64,000 bases of DNA from Halopseudomonas formosensis (GCF_900115905.1 NZ_FOYD01000009.1:88704-152703); one strand, 5' to 3'; positions 6,629-17,018 are shown, counted from the first letter of the stretch. Program-made: numbers and translations. The notes: generated by a model from the sequence alone, not told the origin.

Positions 6629-6703
6629 GTTATAGTCAGGCGGAGAATGGATGTCAAGTTTTGCTTAACGTCGCAGAAAAATTAACGTTGACCTAAACTT
6701 GAC
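6629..6703. promoter_or_regulatory. Early-operon promoter and divergent control region
   Basis: On the minus strand TTGACA (6657-6652), a 17-bp spacer and TATAAC (6634-6629) form a near-consensus sigma-70 promoter for the replication operon. GTCAAGTTT at 6653-6661 overlaps its -35 box and has a perfect inverted partner AAACTTGAC at 6695-6703, 42 bp away (about four helical turns). TTAACGT repeats at 6665-6671 and 6683-6689 lie between, with an inverted copy at 6604-6610. These are candidate operators for the divergent DUF3693 gene product. Confidence 0.75.
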
Positions 6704-6727
6704 TCCAAAGCCTTCAGGAGGCAGGAA

Positions 6728-7213
6728 ATGAAGACACTCAGCGACTACTTAGACCAGGCAGCAGAAATCACAGGCAGCGATTACCAGACCGCTAAGCGAT
6801 TGAATATGACCCGATCGGCGATAAGCCTTTGCCGGTCAAAAGGGACCATGAAGACGGACAACATTGTCGCCTTGGCTGATCTTATCAGCGTGAACCCGGC
6901 ATTGATTGTGGCTGCTTGCGATATCGCGAAGAACCCTGAGAACGCCCGGATCTGGGCAAAGTGGGGAGCGGTGGCAGGGGTAATTATGGCAGTGACAGCT
7001 GATCAATTATTCTTTAATAATCAATCGGTTACGGCAGATGCTTTAACTGCACTGTTTATACCTTATGCGAACTACTGTATTCGTTATTATCAGCCTATGC
7101 TGGTTTTGTTGCGCCTACTACAAACGCGCTCCTCGTCATATCTGCTTTCATCCATTATCAATTTTGCACACCGAGGGAACATCAATGTCCCCTCGGTTCA
7201 CGCAATCAGCTGA
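6728..7213 (+). CDS. DUF3693-like phage repressor with unusual C-terminus
   Basis: The product is 161 aa as read. Residues 1-65 hold a helix-turn-helix-like unit ([20 protein letters not shown]) followed by [20 protein letters not shown], as in DUF3693 proteins of inoviruses. A hydrophobic segment follows at about 79-89. A strong AGGAGG ribosome site supports the start. It is divergent from the early operon and is probably its repressor. The last 50 codons run through a dif-like half-site (7057-7073) and an inverted repeat (7170-7197) close to tpx, so the C-terminus may be host sequence joined by integration. Confidence 0.7.
   Translation: MKTLSDYLDQAAEITGSDYQTAKRLNMTRSAISLCRSKGTMKTDNIVALADLISVNPALIVAACDIAKNPENARIWAKWGAVAGVIMAVTADQLFFNNQSVTADALTALFIPYANYCIRYYQPMLVLLRLLQTRSSSYLLSSIINFAHRGNINVPSVHAIS
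7057..7073 (-). other. dif-like XerC half-site, probable prophage-host junction
   Basis: TATACC then TTATGCGAACT. Compared with a Pseudomonas dif site recalled from memory, read on the opposite strand, the central six bases match at five positions and the XerC arm at nine of eleven. The flanking XerD arm (7046-7056) is poor. One well-kept arm and one degenerate arm is what XerC-dependent filamentous phage attachment sites look like. Confidence 0.45.
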
Positions 7214-7706
7214 GGGCTGCGAGCGCCTTGTCGTAGTCGGGCTCGTTGCCGATTTCGGATACCAGCTCGCTGTGCAGTACCTTGTCGTTCTCGTCCAGCA
7301 CTACCACCGCACGAGCAGTCAGGCCGGCCATGGGACCGTTTTCGATGGCGACGCCGTAGTTGCGGATGAATTCGCTGCCGCGCAGTGTGGACAGGTTTAT
7401 CACGTTCTCCAGGCCTTCTGCAGCGCAGAAACGGGCCTGAGCAAAAGGCAGGTCAGCAGAAATGCACAGAACTACGGTATTGGGCAGATTGCTGGCCTTG
7501 CTGTTGAAGGTACGTACGGAGGTGGCACAGGTGGGCGTATCGACGCTGGGGAAGATGTTCAGGATCTTGCGCTTGCCGGCGAAGGACGACAGGCTGGCAT
7601 CCGACAGGTCCTGGCGTACCAGGCTGAAGGCAGGTGCCTGATCGCCAACCGAGGGGAAAGTGCCACCGATGCTGATCGGATTACCGCGCAGTGTAACAGT
7701 TGCCAT
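7206..7706 (-). CDS. tpx: Thiol peroxidase (2-Cys peroxiredoxin)
   Basis: The product is 166 aa, the usual Tpx length. It reduces hydrogen peroxide and organic peroxides using thioredoxin. The peroxidatic cysteine is C60 in [15 protein letters not shown], and the resolving cysteine is C94 in QARFCAAEG, matching the C61/C95 pair of the E. coli enzyme. The stretch [16 protein letters not shown] is the family's C-terminal core. It lies 28 bases after tamB in the same direction. An inverted repeat at 7170-7197 follows the stop but has no clear U-tract. Confidence 0.96.
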   Translation of the reverse strand: MATVTLRGNPISIGGTFPSVGDQAPAFSLVRQDLSDASLSSFAGKRKILNIFPSVDTPTCATSVRTFNSKASNLPNTVVLCISADLPFAQARFCAAEGLENVINLSTLRGSEFIRNYGVAIENGPMAGLTARAVVVLDENDKVLHSELVSEIGNEPDYDKALAALS

Positions 7707-7734
7707 TCTCTAGCTCCTATAGCTCGCAAGTGCA

Positions 7735-10700
7735 TCAGAAATCGATGCGGTAGAAGAAGTCCAGTGAGCTGGCCAAGCCACCCACTGCTTCCAGATATAA
7801 TCGTTTGGTCAGATCGTAACGCAGTGCCAGCCGATTTGCCTGTTCAAAAACGCCAACTCCGTAGCGCAAACTCAGTTTTTCGGTGATATAGCCGGTGGCA
7901 ACCACGCTGGTGGTCAGGCCGCTTCCCTCTGTATCCAGCTGAAAGTCATCAATGCCCAGTGAGCTGGCGATGTTCTTGGCGATCGGCGTGCTGCCTGCCA
8001 TCCCGAGCGCCAGGGCAGCCTGTCCAAGCAGGTTGCTGTCCCCGGTATCGGCACCAAGCGGCCGTCCGAGGATCAGATAGGCCAGCGCCTGTTCCTGGGC
8101 CATGGCGGGTTCGGAGAACACTTCAGACACAGGTGCCTCGGCCTGTCCGGTCAGACGCAGTCCGGCGATGACATCATCGACTCGGCGTATTGCTTCGATG
8201 TCCAGATAGGGCTTGCTCAGCGGACCGGCAAACAGGATCTGCGCACGGCGCAGCTCCAGTCGCTGGCCATAACCACGGAAGCGTCCATCCAGAATATTCA
8301 GATCGCCCGTGGCCGTCAGGTTCTCCCGAACCTGCAGCAGCCCGCTGAGCCGCCCGGTAAGGCCGAAACCGCTGAAGTGCAGCTGATCGCCGACCAGCAG
8401 GCGGACATTGGCGGTGATGCCCAGCGGTGCGTCCTGCTCCATTTCGGGTTCGGCGCCAACGATTTCCGCATCCGGAGATACGCGAACCGCCGCCGGCGGC
8501 AGTTCTCGCACCGTGATTTCCCCTTCAGGTACCGCGATGTCGCCGGTGATATTGAGATTGTTGTCCTGTAGTCCGATGTGCAGGTCCGGACTGGTCAGCA
8601 GGTCGGCATAGGGAGCCACGCGAATGGGAAGATTCTCGCCATACAGTTTGAGGTCCACATGCATAGCCGGGGCCCAGGCGGCAGTCCCGGCAAGCCTGCC
8701 CTGCCCCGCTCCGCTGTTCCAGCGGCCATCGATGGACGCCTGCTGACCGGTAATGGCGACAAGCATTTCCAGCTGCTCGAAACTGACCGGCAGATCCGGT
8801 CCGCTGACCTGGCCATCACGCAGCTGTACCTGACCCTGCACCAACGGCTCCTTCAGCGTGCCGCTCAGGCTTCCATTGCCGATCAGGTCACCACTGAGGG
8901 TTTCCACCTGGGGCAGGAAAGGCCGCAAAATATCCAGTTGGACGTTGTCCAGCATGAATTGACCGACGAGCGTCTGAGCACCGCCGGGGTCGCTGATACT
9001 GGCCTGGACGTTCAGGTTGCCGAGCCCGCTGCTGAGCAGCTGCAGGCGCGTTTCAGCCCGGCGTTGGTCCAATTCGGCGGTGAACTCCAGGGTGTCATAG
9101 GGCAGCTGCAACTCCTGATCCGGATTGCTGACGCGGATCTCACCCTGATGGCTGCTCAGGTGTACCGTGCCGACCGGTGCTGCGCCGCTGCGCTGCTGCA
9201 ATCGAGCTGCCGCATCCAGCCGGCCCTGCCAGTCAAAATCCTCGGGTAACCAGGGCTGCAGGGAAGCCAGCGGGAAATTTTCCAGCTGCAGGTTCAGCTG
9301 CCTGTCGGGTAGCAGCTGCTGCTCGCCGCTGAAGCATAGTTGACTGTCCAGATGGGCCCAGCAATGGGCGCCAAGCCGCAGATCCCCATCATGCATCCGA
9401 TAGGCGATGCTCGCCGGATCCTGCAACTGCCAGAGCATGTCATCGGCGGCTATATTGCCGCTTGCCACAGACCCGCGCCAGGCGTCGTCACCGAGCCGGC
9501 CCGACAGCCTGGCATCCAGCTCAAGCACACCGCCCTGAAGGTCTGCTGCCAGATAGTGGGAGGCCTTGTTTCCATCGATCGAGAGACTCAGATCCCCCAG
9601 GCGGGTATCGCCATTACGCAGGCGCGCCGCTGTCAGGTTCAGACTGCCGGGCAACTGCTCGTCGAGGGTGACCGTACCGGCCAGATCAAGGTTGGCCATG
9701 GCAAAGGCATCGAAGGCCAGACGCTGCCCCTTGATGTCCATGCTGATTTTCGGCGACGCTGCCGCTCCGGATGCCTGAATCCGGCCGGCGAGATGTCCTC
9801 CAAGGCCAGGCCACAGGGTATGCAGGGCGGGCAGCTGCAGGTCCAGCGCACCGGACACCGTCTGCCCCCACTGCCCGGCTCCGCTGATCCGATTCTCACC
9901 CTGCTGCAGATTCAGCTCGCGCAACTGCCACTGTTCATCTCTGGCGCCCACCGCACCCTGCAGGCTCAAGGGCTGGCGCCGCAGGGTGCCGCCGATATTC
10001 CAGTCCGCGTCCAGCTCCAGCTGTCCATTGTGCAAGCGACCTGTACTGGTGACAGGCCCGCTCAGGGAGCCTGGCAACTGGCTGACGAACAACTGCGGGT
10101 TCAATCCGTCCAGGTGCAGGTCAGCCTGCCAGGTTATCGCCTCTTCCATTCCAACAGTGGCTGCGCCTGTGAGGCTGCCGCCCGAGGTGGTCAGCGTCAG
10201 TGGATTGATATCGAGCTGGCGCGCCGTACCACTCAGGGAAAGGCTCAAATCCGCAGTCTGGCCGCCGGCCCCACTGAGCCCGGCCTGCAGATTGGACTCG
10301 ATACGCTCACCCCGCAGATGCGCCTGGGCATTAAGCTGGTTCACCTGCAGGTCGCCGAGCGACTGCGGATACAGCCATTGCCAGGGAAACTGCAGCATCT
10401 GCAGCTCGGCATCGGCGCTCAGCTGGTCTTCCCAGCCGAACCGGCCGTTGAGGTGCAGCAGGCGAGCAGGTTCGTCTGTCACGTTCAGTTGCAGCTCAAC
10501 GCCACTGAACTCGCTGGTGGTGAGCTGCCCACTCAGCTGCAGATCCACATCACCGCCCTCGCCCTCCAGCCGGCTGCGCGCGGCCACCCCGATGCCCTGG
10601 TCCAGATCACCCTCCAGGTCCAGTTCGAGATCATGCAGGGTCAGGGTTTCCGGAAGCGACTGCGTTGCGAGGAAGGCACTCCCCCGCCAGCGTGCCTGCA

Positions 10701-11454
10701 GCGGCAGCTCCGCGCGCAGGGGCTGCACCTGGGCGGTAAGCTGACCGTCCAGATACCCGCTGCTGCGCGATTCCAGTTCGAGATTTGCGGCACTGCCTCC
10801 CAGCCGAGTCTGTAGCGCCCAGGGGCGACCATCGATCGGAGGCAGTTGAATATCAGCGAGAATCAGCAGTGGCCAATCCCCGCTCATGCGTACGTCCCCA
10901 TCCAGTTGCCAGGCCATGTCCATACCCTGACCACTGAAGCGAGTGATGTGCAGGTTATCGCCGCTGGCCTGTGCCTGCAGCTGCACATCCTGCAGCATCG
11001 CCGGCGCGCCATTGAGTTCCAGCCTGCCGAGGCGCGCCTCATGCAGGTGAATACCCAGCGGCAGCCGGATATCGGGCAGATCGATGTCCCGACGGGGCTC
11101 GTCCTCACTGTCATCGGGCTCGGTGAATACCTGAACGCGCTCGGCGGCCAGCAGTTCGATACACAGCCGCCTGCCTCCGAGACACCCCGGTGACCAGTTC
11201 AGTTGGGCCTGCTCCACTTCCACCCGCAGGGTCTGGTCATGCCAGAGAATCCGCGAAAAAGCCCAGCCCTGCCACAGCCGCCCTCCTTCGAACTCCAGCT
11301 GGAGACGCGGTTCCAGTCGTTCTGCCTGCTGCAGCAGCCAGCGGTTGCCCGCTTCGCTTCCCAACAGCCCCGCAAGCATGGTGAGCAGCAATACGCACAG
11401 GACAAGCAATATCAGCAGGCCACGCAACAGGGCCCTGAGCAGAAACCGACTCAC
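7735..11454 (-). CDS. tamB: Translocation and assembly module protein TamB
   Basis: The product is 1239 aa, a very long inner-membrane-anchored periplasmic protein that bridges to the outer-membrane partner TamA and is linked to lipid transport and outer-membrane protein assembly. An N-terminal membrane helix (about 9-32) is followed by a long beta-rich region of repeated AsmA/DUF490-like strands with many L-L-G and D-L patterns. The C-terminal DUF490 signature ends in RLALRYDLTKRLYLEAVGG with a final aromatic IDF, as in outer-membrane-interacting proteins. It overlaps tamA by four bases (ATGA), so the pair is translationally coupled. Confidence 0.95.
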   Translation of the reverse strand: MSRFLLRALLRGLLILLVLCVLLLTMLAGLLGSEAGNRWLLQQAERLEPRLQLEFEGGRLWQGWAFSRILWHDQTLRVEVEQAQLNWSPGCLGGRRLCIELLAAERVQVFTEPDDSEDEPRRDIDLPDIRLPLGIHLHEARLGRLELNGAPAMLQDVQLQAQASGDNLHITRFSGQGMDMAWQLDGDVRMSGDWPLLILADIQLPPIDGRPWALQTRLGGSAANLELESRSSGYLDGQLTAQVQPLRAELPLQARWRGSAFLATQSLPETLTLHDLELDLEGDLDQGIGVAARSRLEGEGGDVDLQLSGQLTTSEFSGVELQLNVTDEPARLLHLNGRFGWEDQLSADAELQMLQFPWQWLYPQSLGDLQVNQLNAQAHLRGERIESNLQAGLSGAGGQTADLSLSLSGTARQLDINPLTLTTSGGSLTGAATVGMEEAITWQADLHLDGLNPQLFVSQLPGSLSGPVTSTGRLHNGQLELDADWNIGGTLRRQPLSLQGAVGARDEQWQLRELNLQQGENRISGAGQWGQTVSGALDLQLPALHTLWPGLGGHLAGRIQASGAAASPKISMDIKGQRLAFDAFAMANLDLAGTVTLDEQLPGSLNLTAARLRNGDTRLGDLSLSIDGNKASHYLAADLQGGVLELDARLSGRLGDDAWRGSVASGNIAADDMLWQLQDPASIAYRMHDGDLRLGAHCWAHLDSQLCFSGEQQLLPDRQLNLQLENFPLASLQPWLPEDFDWQGRLDAAARLQQRSGAAPVGTVHLSSHQGEIRVSNPDQELQLPYDTLEFTAELDQRRAETRLQLLSSGLGNLNVQASISDPGGAQTLVGQFMLDNVQLDILRPFLPQVETLSGDLIGNGSLSGTLKEPLVQGQVQLRDGQVSGPDLPVSFEQLEMLVAITGQQASIDGRWNSGAGQGRLAGTAAWAPAMHVDLKLYGENLPIRVAPYADLLTSPDLHIGLQDNNLNITGDIAVPEGEITVRELPPAAVRVSPDAEIVGAEPEMEQDAPLGITANVRLLVGDQLHFSGFGLTGRLSGLLQVRENLTATGDLNILDGRFRGYGQRLELRRAQILFAGPLSKPYLDIEAIRRVDDVIAGLRLTGQAEAPVSEVFSEPAMAQEQALAYLILGRPLGADTGDSNLLGQAALALGMAGSTPIAKNIASSLGIDDFQLDTEGSGLTTSVVATGYITEKLSLRYGVGVFEQANRLALRYDLTKRLYLEAVGGLASSLDFFYRIDF

Positions 11455-13157
11455 AACTCAGCCCCCATGGAAAAGTGAATGCGAAAGCCCTCATCCGGGT
11501 CGCTGATCGACTGGGCCAGATCAAGACGAATCGGCCCTACCGGCGACACCCAGCGAATGCCGACGCCCGCGCTGGTCTTCATCGGGTCGGTCCAGCTGTC
11601 CATGGCGTTACCGTGGTCCACAAAGGTCGCAGCACGCCATTTGGGGATGAATTCGTATTGGTATTCGAGACTGCCGGCGAGCATGAAACGGCCACCAACC
11701 CGGTCGCCAGTCTCGTCAGTCGGCGACAGCGTCCGGTAGTCATAGCCACGCACGCTCTGGTCACCACCGGCGAAGAAGCGCAGCGATGCCGGCACACTGG
11801 CGAATCCGTTGCTGGCGATGCCCCCAGCCTGCAGACGCCCCAGGAACCGATGCCGTTCATGCAACGTATACAGTCCCCGGGCGCCCAGGTGGAGTCGGAT
11901 GAAATCGATATCCGAAAGCACCCCCGCCTTGGCGCCCTGCAAGTCCATCAGCAGGCTGTAACCTCTGGAGGGGTCCATCGTGTTGTCGCTGACGGTGCGC
12001 TGGAAGCCCAGACTTGGAATCAGCAGAGTACTGCGCCCCGAATCCGCACCCAGGGAGTAGCGCTCCTGTTCCAGGCGCAGGCCTATGCTGCGATCCCAGC
12101 CGTTGGCCAGACGCCGCTGGAGCAGTGCACCCAGCACCATGCTCTGACTGTCGGTATCGTCGATGTTTTCCCGCTGCCAGCCGGTGAAGAAACGCAGGTG
12201 ACTGGACTGCGGCGGCGTAAGCGGAATCTGATACCAGCTCGAGAGTTTCTGTCGGGGCTCGGACAGCTCCATCTCCGCTCCCCGGCTGTGGCCACGGGAA
12301 TTGAGCCAATGCTGTGTCCACTCGGCTCTGGCACGGGGGCCCACGTCGGTGGAAAAGCCCCCGCCGAAACCCAGCGAGTGGCGCTTGCGGGCGTTCAGGG
12401 TGACCTGCACCGGTATCTGCAGATCCTGGGCCTCGCTGGCGGGCGCCGATACCTGCACCGCATCGAAGTAGCCGCTGGCCAGCAACTCCCGGTTGAGCTT
12501 GGCAATGAGGTCGGCATCGTAGGGCACCCCGGGTTGGAACGGCACCATACGCTGCAACAGGTCTTCGTCGAAGGGGGTGTCGGAAAAACTGACCGCACCC
12601 AGGTGAAAGCGAGGGCCGGTGTCATAGCGCAGGATGATATCTGCCATGCGCTGCTCGACATCGATCAGCATGCGGTTATCCAGAAAGCGCCCGGAAAAAT
12701 AACCGTAGCGCAGCGCCTGGTTTTCCAGCAGGGATTTGGTGTCTTCGTAATGGCCGTGATGGAGTTGCGCACCGGGACGCAGGTGGCGACTGCGTGGTAG
12801 CCGGAAGAAGTCCTCCTCCGCACCCTCGCCGCTTACCTCCAGGGTCACCTCATCCAGTCGAACCGGCTCCTGCAAAGACACATCCAGACGCAGCACCGGT
12901 TTGGCATCGGTACCTGTCACCCGAGGGCGGACCCGTGCGTGGTAGTACCCAAGGGCCTGCAATGCACTGAGCGCCTGCTCCCGACTGGCCCGCGCCATGC
13001 GCCACATGGCCTGCCGGCTGTCTGCCGAAATGGGGCCGATGTAGGCTTCTATGTTCTGCTTTGCAGCGTCATTGCGCGGCTGTATCACTACTTCCAGCTC
13101 CGCCCTGATCCCGGCGGTAAAAAACAGTAGTACCAGCAGTGCAAGTAAACGGGCCAT
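11451..13157 (-). CDS. tamA: Translocation and assembly module protein TamA (Omp85 family)
   Basis: The product is 568 aa. After a signal peptide (about 1-19), POTRA-like domains occupy about 25-270 (e.g. ALSALQALGYYHARVRPRV). The Omp85-type beta-barrel follows, with the conserved FAGGDQSVRGYDYRTLSP motif (VRGY/F element of the barrel) at about 465-482 and a C-terminal GPIRLDLAQ...GFRIHFSMGAEL ending in aromatic-rich strands. It forms the outer-membrane half of the TAM complex with TamB. It is divergent from xthA across a 144-bp gap. Confidence 0.95.
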   Translation of the reverse strand: MARLLALLVLLFFTAGIRAELEVVIQPRNDAAKQNIEAYIGPISADSRQAMWRMARASREQALSALQALGYYHARVRPRVTGTDAKPVLRLDVSLQEPVRLDEVTLEVSGEGAEEDFFRLPRSRHLRPGAQLHHGHYEDTKSLLENQALRYGYFSGRFLDNRMLIDVEQRMADIILRYDTGPRFHLGAVSFSDTPFDEDLLQRMVPFQPGVPYDADLIAKLNRELLASGYFDAVQVSAPASEAQDLQIPVQVTLNARKRHSLGFGGGFSTDVGPRARAEWTQHWLNSRGHSRGAEMELSEPRQKLSSWYQIPLTPPQSSHLRFFTGWQRENIDDTDSQSMVLGALLQRRLANGWDRSIGLRLEQERYSLGADSGRSTLLIPSLGFQRTVSDNTMDPSRGYSLLMDLQGAKAGVLSDIDFIRLHLGARGLYTLHERHRFLGRLQAGGIASNGFASVPASLRFFAGGDQSVRGYDYRTLSPTDETGDRVGGRFMLAGSLEYQYEFIPKWRAATFVDHGNAMDSWTDPMKTSAGVGIRWVSPVGPIRLDLAQSISDPDEGFRIHFSMGAEL

Positions 13158-13301
13158 GATTCAATCCGATCAAGGGTGGCAGCAGGTCGATGGTGGCCAT
13201 GGCCGGGAACACATCAACGACGCTTGCGGGAATGCTACCATGCATAATCTGAAGGGCCGATCCCCTATTTGCCCTTTCCGCGTCTTTTCAATGGGATTTA
13301 C

Positions 13302-14117
13302 ATGAAAATAGTTTCGTTCAACATCAATGGCTTGCGCGCCAGACCTCATCAGCTGCAGGAGCTGGTCAATCAGCATGCGCCCGCCGTGATCGGGCTGCAG
13401 GAAACCAAGGTGGATGATCAGCAGTTTCCCCTCGAGGCGGTGCAGGAGCTGGGCTATCACGTGCATTATCATGGCCAGAAAGGCCATTACGGCGTTGCGT
13501 TGCTGACCCGTGATGAACCCCTGTGGGTACGCAAGGGCTTTCCGAATGACGGCGAGGACGCACAGTGCCGGATGATCAGCGCCGCCCTGCCCTGTGCCGA
13601 TGGCCAGCCACTGATCGTGTTCAATGGATATTTCCCCCAGGGCGAGAGCCGGGACCACCCGATCAAGTTCCCCGCCAAGACCCGATTCTATGCAGACCTG
13701 CAGGCCCATTTGGAGCAGAATTTCGATCCCGCCCAGCGCATCGTGGTAATGGGTGATCTGAACATCTCGCCAGAGGACTGCGACATCGGCATCGGTGAGG
13801 CCAATGCCAGGCGCTGGTTGCGTACTGGAAAGTGCAGCTTTCTGCCGGAGGAACGGGAGTGGCTGCAAAGACTCAAGGACTGGGGGCTGGTGGATACCTT
13901 CCGGCATAAGAATCCCACAGTGAATGATCGTTTCAGCTGGTTCGACTACCGCAGTCGCGGGTTCGAGGATGACCCCAAGCGCGGACTGCGGATCGACCTG
14001 GTCATGGCCAGCAAGGGGCTTATCGAACACTGCATCGACACTGGCATCGACTACGGGATCAGGAGCATGGAAAAGCCATCGGATCACGCCCCGGTCTGGG
14101 CCAGGTTCAGCCTCTGA
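13302..14117 (+). CDS. xthA: Exodeoxyribonuclease III
   Basis: The product is 271 aa from the ATG at 13302 ([18 protein letters not shown]); an in-frame upstream extension lacks family similarity. It is an AP endonuclease and 3'-5' exonuclease/phosphatase for base-excision repair. Seen motifs are [16 protein letters not shown] (catalytic Glu), GDLNISPED (Asp/Asn), and [10 protein letters not shown] (catalytic Asp-His) near the end, all of the EEP nuclease fold. It is divergent from tamA and convergent with clpA, with a hairpin between the two stops. Confidence 0.95.
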   Translation: MKIVSFNINGLRARPHQLQELVNQHAPAVIGLQETKVDDQQFPLEAVQELGYHVHYHGQKGHYGVALLTRDEPLWVRKGFPNDGEDAQCRMISAALPCADGQPLIVFNGYFPQGESRDHPIKFPAKTRFYADLQAHLEQNFDPAQRIVVMGDLNISPEDCDIGIGEANARRWLRTGKCSFLPEEREWLQRLKDWGLVDTFRHKNPTVNDRFSWFDYRSRGFEDDPKRGLRIDLVMASKGLIEHCIDTGIDYGIRSMEKPSDHAPVWARFSL

Positions 14118-14123
14118 CCGAGA

Positions 14124-14152
14124 AGCCTGACGCCACTTGCCGGCGTCAGGCT
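14124..14152. terminator. Hairpin between convergent xthA and clpA
   Basis: AGCCTGACGCC (14124-14134) pairs perfectly with GGCGTCAGGCT (14142-14152), loop of seven. There is no clear T-tract, but it sits exactly between the two converging stop codons. Confidence 0.6.
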
Positions 14153-14165
14153 CCCGTGGCCCTGG

Positions 14166-16433
14166 TCAGGCCATTTCCTCCTCGGGTACGTCCAGAACCA
14201 GCTCCCCGTCGCGCAGGGTGACGTGCACAGTGCCGCCGTGATCGGCCAGATCGCCGAACAGGATCTGCTCCGCAAGCGGACGCTTGATCTTGTCCTGGAT
14301 CAGCCGCGCCATCGGCCGAGCCCCCATCAGCGGGTCGTAACCGTGTTCGACCAGCCAGTTGCGTGCTGCATCGTCCACATCCAGCAGTACATGCTTGTCT
14401 TCCAGCTGGGCCTGCAGCTCGGTGAGGAACTTGTCCACCACCGACTTGACGCTGTCGTGGGTCAGGCGGCCGAACTGGATGATGGCATCCAGACGGTTGC
14501 GGAATTCCGGAGTAAAGGTTTTCTTGATCACTTCCATGGCATCAGTACTGTGGTCCTGGGTGGTGAACCCGATGGACGCACGGGCCATGGATTCCGCCCC
14601 GGCGTTGGTCGTGAGCACTATGATCGCGTTGCGGAAATCCGCCTTGCGCCCGTTGTTGTCGGTCAGGGTGCCATGGTCCATCACCTGCAGCAGCAGGTTG
14701 AAGACCTCAGGGTGCGCCTTTTCGATCTCGTCAAGCAGCAGCACGCAATGGGGCGTCTTGTTCAGCGCCTCGGTCAACAGGCCGCCCTGATCGAAGCCCA
14801 CGTATCCCGGCGGTGCGCCGATGAGGCGTGACACCGTATGGCGCTCCATGTATTCGGACATGTCAAAACGCACCAGCTCCACGCCCAGGCTCTTGGCCAG
14901 CTGCCGGGTGACCTCGGTCTTGCCTACCCCGGTGGGACCGGCGAACAGGAAGGAGCCGACCGGCTTGTCCGGCGACTTCAGACCGGCACGGGACAGCTTG
15001 ATCGCCGTACTCAGGGCCTCGATGGCCTGATCCTGGCCGAAGACGACCAGTTTCAGATCCCGCTCAAGATTTTTCAGCAACTGCTTGTCGCTGGTCGACA
15101 CATGCTTGGGCGGAATCCGCGCGATCTTGGCCACTATGGCCTCCACCTCGGCGACATCAATGCGCTCGGGGCGGTCTTCCGCCGGTCGCAGGCGCTGATA
15201 GGCGCCGGCTTCGTCGATCACATCTATGGCCTTGTCCGGCATGTGCCGGTCATTGATGTAGCGGTCGGCCAGCTCCGCAGCCGCTTTCAGTGACTCGTCG
15301 GTGTAGCGGATACCATGATGTTCTTCGAAGCGGCTGCGAAGCCCCTTGAGAATCTGGATGGTGTCGCTGACCGAGGGCTCGACCACATCCACCTTCTGGA
15401 AGCGGCGTGCCAGTGCACGATCCTTCTCGAAAATGCCGCGGAACTCCTGAAAGGTGGTGGACCCTATGCAGCGGATCTCACCCGAGGACAGCAGCGGCTT
15501 GAGCAGGTTGGACGCATCCATGACACCGCCGGAAGCCGCGCCGGCGCCAATGATGGTATGGATTTCGTCGATGAACAGGATCGCCTGCGGACGCTTCTTC
15601 AGCGCCTTGAGCAGCGCCTTGAAGCGCTTCTCGAAGTCCCCGCGGTACTTGGTACCGGCCAGCAGTGCGCCGAGATCCAGCGAGTACACCACGGCCTGGG
15701 TCAGTACGTCGGGTACCTCGCCATCCACGATACGCTTGGCCAGACCTTCGGCAATGGCTGTCTTGCCGACACCAGCCTCACCCACCAGCAGCGGGTTGTT
15801 CTTGCGCCGGCGCACCAGGATCTGCGCCACCCGTTCGACTTCGTCGGCGCGCCCTACCAGAGGGTCGATGCGGCCGAGACGCGCCTGCTCGTTGAGGTTG
15901 GTGGCATAGGCGTCCAGCGGATTGCTGGAGCTGACGGCTTCGCCGGCCTCCTCGTCAAGATTCTCGGAATCCATCTGCACACTTTCGCTGTCATCCGCCA
16001 CCTTGGAAATACCGTGGGAGATGAAATTGACCACGTCGATACGGGCGATGTGCTGCTGCTTGAGGAAGAAGACCGCCTGGCTTTCCTGCTCACTGAAAAT
16101 GGCCGCGAGTACGTTGGCGCCGTTGACTTCGCTCTTGCCGGAGCTCTGCACATGGAACACCGCTCGCTGCAGCACCCGCTGGAAGCCGAGTGTCGGCTGG
16201 GTTTCACGTTCGCTGTCCTGGCTCGGGATCAGGGGCGTTGTCGAATCGATGAATTCGGACAGCTCACGGCGCAGGCGTTCCAGATCAGCACCGCAGGCGC
16301 GCAGGACCGCCACGGCCGCCTGGTTGTCCAGCAACGCAAGCAACAGGTGCTCGACGGTCATGAACTCATGCCGTTTGCTGCGAGCCTCCTTGAACGCCAG
16401 GTTCAGGGTAATCTCAAGGTCTCTGTTAAGCAT
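14166..16433 (-). CDS. clpA: ATP-dependent Clp protease ATP-binding subunit ClpA
   Basis: The product is 755 aa from the ATG at 16433 ([20 protein letters not shown]), which matches the usual ClpA start; six residues upstream are unlikely to be used. An N-terminal ClpS-docking domain precedes the first AAA+ module with GEAGVGKT (about 215) and the second with GPTGVGKT (about 490). It forms the unfoldase ring of ClpAP, which degrades N-degron and ssrA-tagged proteins. It follows clpS on the same strand with only 32 bases between them, as in most proteobacteria. Confidence 0.97.
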   Translation of the reverse strand: MLNRDLEITLNLAFKEARSKRHEFMTVEHLLLALLDNQAAVAVLRACGADLERLRRELSEFIDSTTPLIPSQDSERETQPTLGFQRVLQRAVFHVQSSGKSEVNGANVLAAIFSEQESQAVFFLKQQHIARIDVVNFISHGISKVADDSESVQMDSENLDEEAGEAVSSSNPLDAYATNLNEQARLGRIDPLVGRADEVERVAQILVRRRKNNPLLVGEAGVGKTAIAEGLAKRIVDGEVPDVLTQAVVYSLDLGALLAGTKYRGDFEKRFKALLKALKKRPQAILFIDEIHTIIGAGAASGGVMDASNLLKPLLSSGEIRCIGSTTFQEFRGIFEKDRALARRFQKVDVVEPSVSDTIQILKGLRSRFEEHHGIRYTDESLKAAAELADRYINDRHMPDKAIDVIDEAGAYQRLRPAEDRPERIDVAEVEAIVAKIARIPPKHVSTSDKQLLKNLERDLKLVVFGQDQAIEALSTAIKLSRAGLKSPDKPVGSFLFAGPTGVGKTEVTRQLAKSLGVELVRFDMSEYMERHTVSRLIGAPPGYVGFDQGGLLTEALNKTPHCVLLLDEIEKAHPEVFNLLLQVMDHGTLTDNNGRKADFRNAIIVLTTNAGAESMARASIGFTTQDHSTDAMEVIKKTFTPEFRNRLDAIIQFGRLTHDSVKSVVDKFLTELQAQLEDKHVLLDVDDAARNWLVEHGYDPLMGARPMARLIQDKIKRPLAEQILFGDLADHGGTVHVTLRDGELVLDVPEEEMA

Positions 16434-16465
16434 ATGCGCCCCCATCATCAAGCGACATTGTTCGT

Positions 16466-16816
16466 CTAGGCTTCCCGTTCAATCTGACACATAAGCGGGT
16501 GCTGACATTCCCGGGCGTATTCATTCACTTGAGCCGCCTTGGTTTCCGCCACATCCTTGGAGTACACACCACAGACTGCTTTACCTTCAGTATGGACCTG
16601 AAGCATCACTCGTGTAGCCGATTCGCGGTCCAGAGAGAAAAAAACTTCGAGTACCTCCACCACGAAATCCATCGGTGTGTAATCGTCATTCAGCATGACC
16701 ACCTGATAGCGTGGCGGCGGCTTGAGTTCGGGCTTTCCGGTCTGGACAGCCAGATCACCCTGGTCCTCATGCTCCGGTTGACCCGGCATCTGCATAAAGG
16801 TTAGTTGAATTTCCAT
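16466..16816 (-). CDS. clpS: ATP-dependent Clp protease adaptor ClpS
   Basis: The product is 116 aa from the ATG at 16816 ([20 protein letters not shown]); the frame is open 45 codons further upstream but without family similarity. The core [20 protein letters not shown] is the conserved ClpS N-degron pocket, and [20 protein letters not shown] completes the domain. It delivers proteins with destabilising N-terminal residues to ClpA. Divergent from cspD across a 240-bp control region. Confidence 0.96.
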   Translation of the reverse strand: MEIQLTFMQMPGQPEHEDQGDLAVQTGKPELKPPPRYQVVMLNDDYTPMDFVVEVLEVFFSLDRESATRVMLQVHTEGKAVCGVYSKDVAETKAAQVNEYARECQHPLMCQIEREA

Positions 16817-16998
16817 CGTTGCATAGATCTTGTGTGTCGGTTTGAGGCCATGAAAACCCCACCGTTGCGCTGTGCGCGGCAGGTTCATGAGTGAAGTATG
16901 CATCAGGCTACAGGCAAAATGTGCGCTGGTACACAGCTTGCCAGCACCCAACTTGACTTAAAATGATCCACTGTTAAAAAGTGTAACAGGCGTGCCCT

Positions 16999-17018
16999 GT
17001 ATACGCTTAAGTGTATCG
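16999..17018. promoter_or_regulatory. Near-palindrome upstream of cspD
   Basis: ATACGCTTAAGTGTAT at 17001-17016 is a 16-bp near-perfect inverted repeat centred on CTTAAG, 41 bases before the cspD start in the clpS/cspD divergent region. It could be an operator or an mRNA structure in the cspD leader; neither can be decided here. Confidence 0.35.

Larger units (their letters stand above)
1..7073. mobile_element. Pf3-like filamentous (inovirus) prophage, left end probably outside the window
   Basis: The segment holds a complete filamentous-phage gene set on the minus strand in canonical order: Rep, putative ssDNA-binding protein, small virion genes, leaderless Pf3-like coat, adsorption protein, DUF2523 protein and Zot/pI ATPase. 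It also has two plus-strand accessory genes and a divergent repressor-like gene. No integrase gene is visible, so XerCD use of a dif-like site is the simplest integration route. The right limit is placed at the dif-like half-site at 7057-7073, just before the host gene tpx. No matching left attachment site was seen from position 1, so the left limit is open. GC is visibly lower than in the host genes. Confidence 0.85.
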
